Assembly (NCBI RefSeq): GCF_000003195.3
Contig: NC_012879.2
Span: forward strand, 21,734,844 to 21,798,843
DNA: 64,000 nucleotides
From: Sorghum bicolor
Lineage: Eukaryota; Streptophyta; Magnoliopsida; Poales; Poaceae
Direction: 5' to 3'
A program made the position numbers and the translations under genes. Positions within the stretch are counted from its first letter, which is position 1, and every line of letters starts with the position of its first letter. This document shows positions 45,120 through 57,600 of this stretch, piece by piece. Below the pieces are notes generated by a model. It searched no databases and had not been told where the DNA came from. It saw only the letters and a program-made list of their open reading frames with translations.

Positions 45120-45972
45120 TTGGTAGAAGTAGATATAGGTAGTGGTGATAAGCCTAGACCTACTTTTATTAGTGCTAAGTTAAGTTCTGAGTGTAAGCAA
45201 CAGTTAATTGATTTGTTAAAGGAATATAAAGATTGCTTTGCTTGGGATTATACCGAGATGCCTGGTTTAGACCGATCAATTGTTGAACATCGGTTGCCTA
45301 TCAAGTCTGGATTTCGGCCACATCAACAGCCAGCTCGCCGATGTAATCCTAGTATTCTTCCTGACATCAAGGCCGAAATAACTAAACTTATCGAGGCTAA
45401 ATTTATTCGGCAGTGTCGGTATGCCGAATGGATTTCCAATGTTGTTCTAGTCTACAAGAAAAATGGGAAGCTTCGGGTTTGCATTGATTTCAGGAATCTC
45501 AATAAAGCTACGCCGATGGATGGCTGCCCAATGCCAGTTGCCGATCTGCTAGTTGATGCTGCAGCTGGGCATCGGATCATCAGCTTTATGGATGGTAATG
45601 CAGGATACAATCAGATATTCATGGCTGAAGAGGATATTCCAAAGACTGCATTTAGATGTCCTGGTCATGTTGGTTTGTTTGAATGGATAGTTATGACCTT
45701 TGGCTTGAAAAATGCTGGTGCTACTACTTATCAGAGGGCCATGAATTTTATATTTCATGAGTTCATCGGCAAGCTAGTAGAAATTTATATTGATGATGTG
45801 GTGGTTAAATCTGGAGATTTCACAAAGCATCTTGCCGATTTGCGAAAGGTGTTAGAATGTACAAGGAAGCATGGTTTAGAGATGAATCCCAATAAGTGTG
45901 CATTTGGTGTATCGGCAGGACAATTCCTTGGTTTCATGGTGCATCAAAGAGGGATTGAAATTAGCCGGGATC
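45120..45972 (+). pseudogene. A: reverse transcriptase, truncated
   Basis: The frame shows the Gypsy RT: DYTEMPGLDRSIVEHRLP, VYKKNGKLRVCIDFRNLN, TFGLKNAGATTYQRAMN and the catalytic YIDDVVVKS, ending at FLGFMVHQRGIEIS. At about 45972 the sequence jumps to the end of the antisense gene, so the RT thumb, RNase H and integrase are deleted. No open frame beyond. Confidence 0.88.
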
Positions 45973-47444
45973 CACTCTGATAGATCTGCATCTGTATCGA
46001 CACTCGGTGGTAGTTGAGCTATCCTGGTCCACTCAAGAAGGCTAGTAATGGCCTCCCTGGGTTTTATTACATCGGCATAACAGAGTGCAATCGGCAGCTG
46101 ACCGAAAGCTAGTTGACGCGCTAGTGCCGATGGGTTGTAAAACTCATAGGTCTGGTTGGAGGTTTTCCCACTGCCAAAGAAGTTTACTGGTATAGCTCTG
46201 GGAGTGATCAGTGCCATCATCACATCATGATCTTTATTGAGAGCATCGTCGAAGGGGTGAAAGATCAGAGGGAATCTTGTCTCTGGATCTTCATAGGGCA
46301 TCCATGCCCGCTGTTCTTTGGTCAGGCCCTCATAAAGAGTCTGAAAGAATCAGCTGACTTGATCTATATTGCCTCCAGTACCAGGCAAGACTATGACAGC
46401 TTTGCCATAGTTCAAGGGAGGACGGGTTGCCGATTCTTCCTCATCCAACTCGTGGTCCTCTGCTATATCTCTGGGGAAACGTTGTGCAAAAAGGTCGAAT
46501 CCCAGTCGCTTGTGCATATGGAGGCTAAGCCACATGTTGATAAACCACCAAGGGCCTCCTAAGTTGCCGATGGATTCGCCGAGCAGAAGTTTTCTGGCTA
46601 TTTGATGGAGGAGATGATAGATAGAGCCAAGCAGGTATCGGCCAAGAGGAAATCGGCCACCATTAGCTAATCTCTCTGCTGCCGATAGGTAGACAGAGGT
46701 TGGTCCTTCCGATCGACCGCAGAATACGAATTTGTCGAGCCACATGTTCAGGAACGTGGTTTGTTCCTTTATGTTGACAGGCCCTGTTCTGCGGTATTTC
46801 CGAATATACCCCGACCAACCGCCGATAGAGCGGGTTTCCACTTTAGCGCTAGGTGTGGTGTCAAATATATGACTACTATCGGTAGTGGATACATCTAAAC
46901 CGGTGAGCATAAGCACATCGGCAAGAGTGGGAGAAGCAGGGCCGTGACCGAAGATAAAGGCGTTAAGTGTGTCCGACCAGAAGTATGATGCAGCAATCAG
47001 CAGCGACTCATTCCTATGCATATCGGCAAGGGACAATCTGATGTATTGGTCTTGTTTTCGCTCACCCCATTGAACCTCATTAGAATGGCTGACTCTCAAG
47101 AACCAATCCTTCCATCCCTTGGTAGGACTGGGCTAGGAACGGAAGGCGTCTTTCCACAGATCTAGAGAAAAGTTCTCGACTCTAAAAGGGATTCTGTTGG
47201 TTTCTGCGTTGATTAGATCGGTAGGATCTAGGTTCCCTAGCGGACCGAGACATTGGAGGTGTGGTTGATCGGTAGGGATGACAGTTTTATTGGACAGATC
47301 CTAATGGTTTTTGGGGTTAAAAGAAGAACAAAAGAAAGAAAGAAGAATGTTCAGTAAAATAAATTGCGGATGAACAAGGATATGGTAAAAGTACAAGAGG
47401 TAGGGTGATGAACTGACCTCGGGAACAGCAAAGTTGATGGCCAT
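45973..47444 (-). pseudogene. A: antisense plant-mobile-domain gene with intron
   Basis: On the minus strand, exon 1 is ATG 47442-47444 to 47418 (nine codons). A GT...AG intron spans 47301-47417 (117 bp, pyrimidine-rich before AG), and exon 2 continues in the same frame from 47300. The protein has the transposon-associated plant mobile domain (PMD, aminotransferase-like family) with YFWSDTLNAFIFGHGPASPTLADVLMLTGL, then FLNMWLDKFVFCG and LGRYLLGSIYHLLHQIA. In-frame TAG at 47133-47135 and a TGA near 46350 disable it, and the 3' end is lost at the deletion junction. Antisense ORFs with this domain are known in Tat-lineage elements; a host-gene origin is likely. A TATA box lies about 150 bp upstream. 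Confidence 0.75.
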
Positions 47445-47594
47445 CTCCTCATGAAGAAGATGATCGAAGACTTTGAGGTTGGTGAAGAAAGGTCTTCGTT
47501 GGAGTTCTTGGAGCTCTCGAACAACGCCTCTGCCAGAAAAGTAAAGTTGGGGCTGTAGAATGATTCGATGGAGAAGGAGTACCTGAGAAGGAAT

Positions 47595-47953
47595 TATTTA
47601 TAGGACAAAACGGGCAAGGGCAAATCTGACCTATCTCTTCGCCGTATCCGTAAAATCCGAGAGTACTCAGGTGGATATCTTAACTGTTCACACGGTAATC
47701 AAGGGATTGAGCAGGTGATTTGACAGGAAGCGGTCATAATCTAGAGATATTTCACTGTGCCGGATTTCCTGGTCGGTCCATCGGCAGCGCCTTGTAACAG
47801 TAATATTGTCGATGAGCAAATAAAGTGGAGATGTCCATCTTGGATGTTGAGATATTTCACTGAGCGGGATTTCCTGGTCGGTCCATCGGTAGTTCCTTGT
47901 AACGGTAATATTGCCGATGGGCGATTAAAGTGGAGATGTCCATTTGGGAGGTT
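47595..47953 (-). promoter_or_regulatory. A: promoter of the antisense gene
   Basis: Minus-strand TATAAATA (47595-47602) sits about 150 bp before the ATG. Upstream of it the 105-bp tandem repeat carries CCATCGGCAG, GTCGATGAG, CCATCGGTAG and GCCGATGGGCGAT, the same hexamer family as in A's LTR promoter. Promoter status is inferred from TATA box, position and the intron-containing gene downstream. Confidence 0.55.
47744..47953. repeat. A: 105-bp tandem duplication
   Basis: Two diverged copies starting GAGATATTTCACTG at 47744 and 47849 share TTTCCTGGTCGGTCCATCGG and AAAGTGGAGATGTCCAT. They lie between the antisense gene and the 3' LTR. Confidence 0.85.
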
Positions 47954-48092
47954 GAGGAATTCGAGGAATCTGCGGAAGCATCGGGACAAGGTTGTTCAGA
48001 TTTAGGTTGTCGGTTGCCAAATTGGGAGAATTGATTGCGGAAAGGCATCATTACTGCAAAGAATTTTGGAGCATTAATGATTTCATACTCTG

Positions 48093-48107
48093 AAATTGGG
48101 GGGCATG
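48093..48107 (+). other. Polypurine tract of A
   Basis: AAATTGGGGGGCA directly before the 3' LTR start TGTTGACACC. Confidence 0.8.
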
Positions 48108-48820
48108 TGTTGACACCATTTTTGGACACGTACCCAGGATCGGTAGAGTGTAGATCGGCAAGATAGGGCAACAGTAACTGGTCTGCAGAAGAGTTGCCGA
48201 TGAGGGTGGTTGCCGATGAAAGGACAGCTGAATGTGACTAAGTCCATGGGTGGTGATGTGTTTATGCCGATGGTCAGCATTGACCTGTGCCGATGGTTAC
48301 GATGAGGGGTCTGCCGATGATTCGGAAGAAGAACCTGAAGGTTGCCGATTGGCCTGTGGTGGTGTCCTAGTTTGTCACGGAAGGATAGTTTTATGTTTTC
48401 CTTAGTTATTTAAATCATTTTGTATACGGATTCTATTTAATTTGGAATTCGAGTTCTAGTCGTGTCTGATTGTAGCTCTTTGAGCAGGGTATAAATGTAG
48501 ACCCTCGGGCCTTGTAATCAATAATCAATCAATCAAACACTAGTTTTTACTCATATTCCAAGCATCTACTTTTTCGACGACTTCGTCATATTTTTTCTTC
48601 CATTTACGAGTTCTTAGGAATTCGTCGACTTAAGCTCGGCGTATTCTCAAGTTCCGCGTGAATACCTCTTGGCCGTGGCATCCGGGCGCATCGCTCTTGT
48701 CAGGACCAAAGTATTCGAGTTATCACCTTTGCTGATAGTAAGGTCAAATCGGTCAGCACGCCTTAACGTTTAAATCGGGTATTAGCCCTTTGTGTTTGCA
48801 GATCAGCTTTTGCATCAACA
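48108..48820 (+). repeat. 3' LTR of A
   Basis: It is 713 bp, the partner of 12960-13672, with the GCCGAT array and TATA box conserved. The TSD AGAGG follows. Confidence 0.93.
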
Positions 48821-48871
48821 AGAGGATGTAGATAGTGGTGAAGATGATGGTGATGAAGCATCGATGGCAAT
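48821..48871 (-). pseudogene. E: gag fragment between A and G
   Basis: This 51-base island is the E gag segment left between the two insertions. On the minus strand it encodes a short Ser/Pro-rich stretch and joins in frame, across the A TSD, to the part at 12954 and, across the G TSD, to the part at 59623. It is the key to the order of insertions. Confidence 0.88.
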
Positions 48872-50607
48872 TGTCACGGAACCGTCCAAATTATAAGAGC
48901 ACAAGTACAAAAACAATCGCCGAAGTGATCAATTTATCATACTTGAGCCCATATAATTCCGGTAGTCCAACAAAATCACGAGGGATTTTAAACCAACCAA
49001 CATACAAGCCAAGATCGTAGTGATTCAACATAACAAGTCACACGTTACATACATTTCGCAAGTAGTTCAAATACATCGGAGTTCAATAAGGTTATTACAA
49101 CTCAGGTTTACAAATAGCGGAAGCAAAGTAATTTGAAACCAATATCACTTTTATTTCAAATACATGCCAGTACCATGGTCCATTCCAACAAAAGCATCAT
49201 AGATGAGGTAAGTAGGAAGGATCATGCCCATGATCTTACTCCTTCCCTATAGCAGGAGTCAACCAAATCTTGCAGTAGCTATGATACATCCCAACCTGCA
49301 ACAAGTGGGAATAAACCCCGAGTACGAGAATGTACTCAGCTAGACTCACCCGTCATAAACCAGAAATAAATGACACCAAGGAGTATGCAAGGCTGATATA
49401 TAAGTGGAGCTTGTTGGACAACATTTTGCATAAAAAGCTTAAGTATAAATAGTTAAACCTTTCTTATTTAGCATCCATTTAATTCTCATTAACCTATTAA
49501 CTAGATTAGCACCTGTACTAAGCAATCACTTGATTAATATCAATCAATAATAACCATATCAGGTTTATCAAGGCCGTGATCATCATCATCATCATAGAAC
49601 CATTAAGTTATTTAGTGAATGCTACGTTTGCCGCTGCTCTGTCAAGTTCTCACTATCCGAGAGAGACGGCGATTCGAATCGATTCCTATCCAGCTGGAGG
49701 GGTATTCCTAGCACTCACCCAAGCATCCTCTGCCGGAGAGCCAACGGGTCACCTTTGGTACGACTCAGGAATCGCGGCTCCGATCAGCGCCGCACTCCCA
49801 GGGCTACTACTCTGCCAGGGAGGTCAGGAATTTTAACTCACCTGCCTTTGGGCTTACGCCAATGGTCCCCCGCACACCGCACTTCCTCTGGTAGTGCGCA
49901 CTTTATACTTGCTGGTCTTCCGGCCTGAGTCATACTACTCGGCTTCGTGGTCGGAACGAGTTATCCGGCCAACTAAGTGTTACGCATGCGTTCAACATGA
50001 CAAGAGGACGTACAACGATCGGTCCTTAATCGACACAGACAGGGATAGATCCACACCCAAGACCTCCATGTCTTGTTGCTTCACTATCATCATCCCGCCC
50101 GGTCTCCTTTCATATTATTAACACATGGTTCTTTTTCACGATAGCAAATATAGCCACCCGTGATCTGGAATCCACCTATATCCTGCAGGTGACAGGAAAT
50201 CACCTGGCTTCTACCGAGCTAAGCATGGCTAAGCATAGACGTGATCCTGACTAATTAGGATTCAGGTTATATATATACTGGACAAGGAAGGGTATATATA
50301 TGCAGCAAGGGTTTCATCCAACTCCTATACTTAATGCAACAATACATATATAACATATATATACTCATTCACTTTCAAAAAGTAGGAGGCTTATAATGCT
50401 CCGGGGCTTGCCTGGAATGTGACACCGAGTCAGATTAGTTAGCTTGCTCCGTCTTGGTGACATCTAAGATCATAACACTTGCTTAATCATTCCATCTTCG
50501 GGATGATCCACCCTCATGTCCTTCACGTGGTTCATATATGAACAAACGATGCTTATGCTCATGAAATGTAAGTGCCGAAACTCAAGACAAACACCTGGGG
50601 TGTTACA
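48872..50607 (-). repeat. 3' LTR of G, internally deleted
   Basis: It is collinear with 54665-56328 and 59547-59618 of the other LTR. The missing part (56329-59546 in the other copy, 3218 bp) is exactly the length difference. TCAT occurs at both deletion edges, a 4-bp microhomology. The lost part contains the GC-rich island. Confidence 0.92.
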
Positions 50608-53600
50608 GCCCTCCCCCCTTAAAAAGAATCTCGTCCCGAGATTCGGTGCGAAAGGGTTTCAAGGGAAGAGAAACAATGTCAAGCATTTCCCAACCTCAAC
50701 GATAGCATTCGAACATCAGAGAAGCTAAGTTGGACCAAAAGTTTTCTAATACTTACTTTTCCTAGTAAGCTTTGGTCCGAAGATGAAGCATTGATACTTT
50801 GGGAGGAATCCAAGAAAGCACTGTTTTGTGCACTTTGTTCTCAAAGTATGAAGGGTGGTTCAGAGCATAAGGAGCTACTTGTATCATCAGTCTTTTTGTG
50901 AAACTAATGCAAGCCATAAGAACCTTGCACCAAGTCACAAGCTTCTAAGGGTTGCTCATTATAGTGGTTCCACGCTCATTCACAATGTTTGAAAAGTAGT
51001 CTTCTACCAAAATGGTTGGAGTACAACTTTCCAAGCATGCAGTTCTCTTTCTCTGATGAAAAATTGTACTTACCAACCTAGTTAAGAGAATGGTGAATGT
51101 GATATCTGACTTTGTTGGTTCAACACCTTCCATGATCATTTACTTTAAAGGAATCCTCATATCCAACAACAAAAATTATTTGGGTGGAATCAGGTGCAAC
51201 TTCTTAGGTAACAGATTGAAGGTACCCAAGACATGTATGAATTGGATAACCACTACTGAAGAAGGATGATTGTGGGACCTAGAGGTCACCAACAGTTCCA
51301 AGTATTCAACCAATTACCACTCAATTCTGCATGAAACTTGATAAAATTCAGATCCATGCGTCTTCTCATCTCTGACCAAAATTCAGCTCAAACAGGCAAC
51401 ATTTGCATAAGCAGAACGTGTACATACTAAACTTGTTTGGTGCTGCAATGGCAGTGTTCTGGACTGACAAGACATCTCTCAACTCCATGTTTAATTCACT
51501 AATTGATAAAACATATCCCTCGTGGTTGTTATTCCATCATCGCTTTCCTTGAGATTAGCCTTGCTACTAGCAACCAATCAATTGCCTCTCAGCCAAAAAT
51601 TTCCAAAGATCCACTCTTAACCACAACAATTACGGCTGATGCTCAACAATTGGTAACCCCAAAGCTAGGAGATAAGGATTCATGCCAAGGATGGTTGACT
51701 TTAGCTGTATGACCGTGATGCACATAAAGATCAAGACTTAGGAAAACTAGGTCATAAGCACGATGGTGATGATCGATGCTTGTTCAACAGATAACTTGTC
51801 CAACATTAAGTGTTGGGTGTCCTTTTGGTTCGATGAGGATGACTCATGGTGTTCACTAAATGCTCATCATTGTAGGGATAGTGAAATAGTGTCACTTGTC
51901 TACCACCTCTTGCAGTCTGTTAGTTTTTATGTCAGTGACTTGTTCTTCAAAGGTTAACCTCTAGTTGACTTCAGAAGAATGTCCTATGACATCTAGTTGG
52001 ACATATGGATATTTTGATATGATATGGAGAGATTATCAAGGGAAAAGTCACAAGAAGACATTTCATTGGTATAATTCCATAATGGATCATGACAAGAAAC
52101 CTCAATACCAGCGCGTGCCGAGCAGCACATCCTTGTGTCGGCCGCCCACAAGAGGCTCTCGGTTTCGTCGCGGCACCGTTAGCTACTGTTCATGACACCA
52201 TTATTGATCATACACTCAATGAAAAATTTCATGTTGCACAAAAGTTGGTTGTATGAACAAGCATTGTGCTAGGGATAGCAAAGCAAAGGTAGTCACAAGG
52301 TTTGGAGTCAACATGGAAGTGACCCGAAGATCCAAAACACAGCACAGGAGAACATATATTACTTGCCGAAGACAACTGATCATGGATCTTGCTTTAATTT
52401 CCACAAAATCTCTGTGTTAACCAAGATAGTTACCAGATAAATGATTACATGAGATCATGACTGATAACATTTCAGATTAGGAAGAGTTGGAGGTTAAATA
52501 AACGAGATTCAAGGGACCAAGCTGATACTTAGATTATGGCTTCATCGACACAGCAGCAACATGATTTGTCATGCAAAGATTATGAGGCTCATGCAACAAC
52601 AGATAAGCATTGCACTAGATCAACTATAGGACAAGGAACCAAGTGGTCTGAGAGGATTCTTGGGGTAAGGTTTTCGCACATAGAAGCAAGACACCCAAGA
52701 CATAAGCAAGCATGCGAGAACATCAATGAAATTATCTCCAGCAACCATTACTATAAGCAAGGGTGGTATATAGCAAACAGAACATGATGGGAATGTGTTG
52801 TTATCCTTTATTGAGTAGGTGCATACTCTTCTTCAGTCGAGAAGATAAATCTCACTTATGTCCAAAAAGGCTAGCCATCTCAAACATGTGCATCATGTTG
52901 ACGGATGGCACAGATTGACCAATACATAAGCAAGCCATTGAGATAGATCAAAGGGTAACCCAGTTAAATTGGTATCAAGCACAAGAGCTAAAGAATGATC
53001 TTTAGAAAGATACTCACTAAGATAATTGCAGTTAGGATACAACATGAATATGGTGTACCCCACTAACTGTGAGCATACCTCCATCTACATGCACGTGTGC
53101 ATGTGGTTCAAGGCTTTAGGGAATAATGACATTGATGCATAACCAATGTAGTACGTTGCATGATTAAGAATGATTGGCATCATGATATGAGATTCATGAT
53201 TTGACAGATAACCATTATGCAACCCAACATCTGGTTCTTAGGACAAGGATCATGATACGATATTGTACCACAAAGTAGGTAGACATGATCATGTCTTTAG
53301 GAACAGGATGGTTTTTTTTAGATAGGTAGCAAGGGGTCCAAAAGAATTTGGGCAAAGCTCAACAAGGACATATCATGGGCAAAAGTTGATATTCAAGAGA
53401 ACTCAATGAGGTTTGGTTAGGTACACACGCATAAGCTCATGTGTTCTAAGCAAGAAGGTGTTCTTGAGGCAACTTATGAGATAAGCACAATGATAAGGCT
53501 GGATGAAAACTCATGGACTCACTGAGGACAAGAGGTTAGACAACTTGTGCTGCAACCACACCTAGAAAGCAAGGCAACCACACATAAAAAGAACTACTAT

Positions 53601-54664
53601 GTAGGTAACTAGAAAGGAAGAACCTAACATCAAGCATAGCTACTCAAGCAACATAGAGCAAGGCATTTTATCTAACTTTACACAAGCAAAGTCACATCAT
53701 ATTAATTCACAAGTTTCTTATTGTTAGAATAAGGGTGACAGGAGCAAAGTTATGCATAGGGCAATCAATCATGATGATGCATGCTTCGTCCTATTCGTCC
53801 TCACAAAATCACCAGCCTAAGGTGGTAATCGCGTTCTATATCGGTGGCATAATACGCACACTCTCGACATAAAGCTAGTCGTTAGCTACAAACAATCTAC
53901 GCATTCGTGGTTAGCGTACCTGCAGAAAATTTCATTTCAGCCCAACCCAACAATGATATAAGTGCATGAAATGAAATACTGGACTCTAGGTTGAAAGCTA
54001 GATGCTTCCATATATATATATCCCAATATATATATTTCAGCATCAAACTACCCAAAATGAAATACGTCTATACATACATAGAGACATGTATATACGGCCG
54101 TACCACTAACCCACAATTAAGTACCTTCATATATACATGTGTGTAACATGTAAATATTCCAGTAACCAAAACTAGCTCTCCCATAGACCGACGGTTGGAC
54201 GATCATGCTCTCACAACTCACACTTACCTGAGCGTAGGTGCGATGTTGCAAAATTTGAATCTATCAACATATATGGCTAATTCATATATGAGGGCTACCT
54301 CTACCATTTGACCACAGCGTAGCATAGTGCGGTCATCATACATACATACCTTGGCCTGGGCGTAGATGTAAATTGATCCATACATTACCACTCAAGTGAA
54401 TGGCATCCATACAATAGCACGCCGTATGGATGATGAAATAAAAATTGCAGTAAGTAAATCCCCCCATAGTTAGTACTTAACTAAGCCACCTAAAGGTCCT
54501 TAGTTGGGCATAGAGAAATGACCACTCGCATACTTAGATTAAAAGTTTAGATTTGAACACACCTATATATAGCTATAAGTTGCCAAAACTGATTTTATAA
54601 AGAAAAGCTTTGTTTCAAATACACATGTGACATGTTTACTGTTGAACCTTGCTCCGATGCCAGC
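50608..54664 (-). other. G: non-coding internal region
   Basis: Next to the 3' LTR the minus strand reads TTTTTAAGGGGGGAGGGC, the PPT. The remaining 4 kb has no frame over about 85 codons and no recognisable gag, protease, RT or integrase motif on either strand. The part near 53990-54180 is rich in TATATA. Nothing else supportable is seen. Confidence 0.75.
54645..54662 (-). other. Primer binding site of G (initiator tRNA-Met type)
   Basis: On the minus strand TGGCATCGGAGCAAGGTT, two bases from the LTR, resembles the initiator tRNA-Met complement TGGTATCAGAGCCAGGTT with three mismatches, as expected for Tekay-type elements. Confidence 0.75.
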
Positions 54665-57600
54665 TGTCATGGAACCGTCCAAATTATAAGAGCACAAGTA
54701 CAAAAACAATCGCCAAAGTGATCAATTTATCATACTTGAGCCCATATAATTCCGGTAGTCCAACAAAATCACGAGGGATTTCAAACCAACCAACATACAA
54801 GCCAAGATCGTAGTGATTCAACATAACAAGTCACACGTTACATACATTTCGCAAGTAGTTCAAATACATCGGAGTTCAATAAGGTTATTACAACTCAGGT
54901 TTACAAATAGCGGAAGCAAAGTAATTTGAAACCAATATCACTTTTATTTCAAATACATGCCAGTACCATGGTCCATTCCAATAAAAGCATCATAGATGAG
55001 GTAAGTAGGAAGGATCATGCCCATGATCTTACTCCTTCCCTATAGCAGGAGTCAACCAAATCTTGCAGTAGCTATGATACATCACAACTTGCAACAAGTG
55101 GGAATAAACCCCGAGTACGAGAATGTACTCAGCTAGACTCACCCGTCATAAACCAGAAATAAATGACACCAAGGAGTATGCAAGGCTGATATATAAGTGG
55201 AGCTTGTTGGACAAAATTTTGCATAAAAAGCTTAAGTATAAATAGTTAAACCTTTCTTATTTAGCATCCATTTAATTCTCATTAACCTATTAACTAGATT
55301 AGCACCTGTACTAAGCAATCACTTGATTAATATCAATCAATAATAACCATATCAGGTTTATCAAGGCCATGATCATCATCATCATCATAGAACCATTAAG
55401 TTATTTAGTGAATGCTACGTTTGCCGCTGCTCTGTCAAGTTCTCACTATCCGGGAGAGACGGCGATTCGAATCGATTCCTATCCAGCTGGAGGGGTATTC
55501 CTAGCACTCACCCAAGCATCCCCTGCCGGAGAGCCAACGGGTCACCTTTGGTACGACTCAGGAATCGCGGCTCCGATCAGTGCCGCACTCCCAGGGCTAC
55601 CACTCTGCCAGGGAGGTTAGGAATTTTAACTCACCTGCCTTTGGGGTTACGCCAATGGTCCCCCGCACACCGCACTTCCTCTGGTAGTGCGCACTTTATA
55701 CTTGTCGTTCTTCCGGCCTGAGTCATACTACTCGGCTTCGTGGTCGGAACGAGTTATCCAGCCAACTAAGTGTTAGGCATGCGTTCAACATGACAAGAGG
55801 ACGTACAACGATCGGTCCTTAATCGACACAGACGGGGATAGATCCACACCCAAGACCTCCATGTCTTGTTGCTTCACTATCATCAACCCGCCCGGTCTCC
55901 TTTCATATTATTAACACATGGTTCTTTTCCACGATAGCAAATATAGCCACCCATGATCTGGAATCCACCTATATCCTGCAGGTGACTTGAAATCACCTGG
56001 CTTCTACCGAGCTAAGCATGGCTAAGCATAGACGTGATCCTGACTAATTCGGATTCAGGTTATATATATACTGGACAAGGAAGGGTATATATATGCAGCA
56101 AGGGTTTCATCCAACTCCTATAATTAATGCAACAATACATATATAACATATATATACTCATTCACTTTCAAAAAGTAGGAGGCTTATAATGCTCCGGGGC
56201 TTGCCTGGAATGTGACACCGAGTCAGATTAGTTAGCTTGCTCCGTCTTGGTGACATCTAAGATCATAACACTTGCTTAATCATTCCATCTTCGGGATGAT
56301 CCACCCTCATGTCCTTCACGTGGTTCATCTAGCGTACCTAGATGACATGCAAGATGCAAGTGCATGAACACATGGAAGTGCAATAGACAAAGCATTACAA
56401 ACAAGAAGCATGGCAAGAGCATGGTTACACTAAACACACTTAAGCACATCTCAATGCTCAACTTAATGATCACACAACCAACATGCTAAGCCAACAAGGA
56501 ATGCAACACTAAATATATTAGACATGGCATACATGTTTCACCAAGTCTCAGGTAAATTAACTTGGCCATTACCAAAGACATGAGTCATACATAGCAATAT
56601 ACCAAGCAACAGCAATACAAGGAATCTACCATTTTTAGGACTGTTAACAGCAGCTGAGAAAATAAATCATAACTGGAGTTACACAACTCCAAAAGACATG
56701 AATTAAGACATTCTAGAAAGCTTAAGAAATTATCTACATTTGATATTTAGACATCAAAGCATGATTCTCAACTTAAGCTGGTCGAAATTATAAAGTTCCA
56801 GAATCTGTCCCTGACAAACAGAGAGCAGCCATTTCTGGAATCAAAATTTGAACAGACATAACTCACAAACAACATAACCAAATACTACCAAATTTTAATA
56901 GCATCTAGATAAATGAATTATCTACAACTTTGATATAAACAAGATTCCCAGAAGACATCATTTACATACTGTAATCCAAACAGTCCCAGAAACTGTCCAG
57001 AGACAACAATTGCAAACAATTAATTATTAACTTATGTTTCAAACATGCATTTGAGCAAAACCATTGTTACCAACAGTTTGCACATATCTAAAGAACACCA
57101 TAAAACATAGTGGTCATTACCAAATAAATTTATTTAATGCCTTTCTTAATTTATTTGGATAATAAGGTGAATTAAAGAACATATACCAAACTTGCACAGT
57201 AAATTCTACAAAAATTACAGTAGCCTCTGAATAACATCAATAGACTACTGTATCATTTTGACTGCATTTGAATAAGCATAGCAACATCTATGAAAAAGAT
57301 AAATTGCTATTGCAATTAACCATGTGAGAGCAAGATAAATGCACAAATCATATTTTCTTCAAACACATGACCATATTATATATTATCATGATACAAAAAT
57401 ATCATAGAATTATACTGGAACAACATTTTCCATTTTCACATTTTTATTTATAATTATAAACCATTTAGCAAGCCCTATGCAAGTTAAGTCAATAACTCAA
57501 CCACACTGCAACCAAAAATCATGAAACTTTTACCATGCATCAAGCATCACAAGAATAGCATGCCACAAAAGTTTCACTTCAATTGGATCTACACAGGAAC

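Larger units (their letters stand above)
12960..48820 (+). mobile_element. Element A: Tat-lineage Gypsy retrotransposon, interrupted by B
   Basis: The 713-bp LTRs at 12960-13672 and 48108-48820 start TGTTGACACC and end CATCAACA. The 5-bp TSD AGAGG is perfect at 12955-12959 and 48821-48825, inside E's gag. Internally there is gag (13720-16834), an insertion of B, then protease and RT (44610-45972), an antisense plant-mobile-domain gene (45973-47444) and a PPT. The rest of RT, RNase H and integrase are missing through a deletion at about 45972. An antisense accessory ORF between pol and the 3' LTR is a known trait of Tat-lineage elements. I count about 24 substitutions between the LTRs (about 3.4%), roughly 1.3 million years at the usual grass LTR rate of 1.3e-8 per site per year. 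Confidence 0.9.

Noticed and set aside
47741..47953. CRISPR-like or satellite array
   Set aside because: Only two diverged 105-bp copies without spacers; a simple tandem duplication in a plant retrotransposon.
50608..54664. Possible host gene exons in the G interior
   Set aside because: No frame over about 85 codons, no codon-like composition, and the region is bracketed by PBS and PPT of one element.
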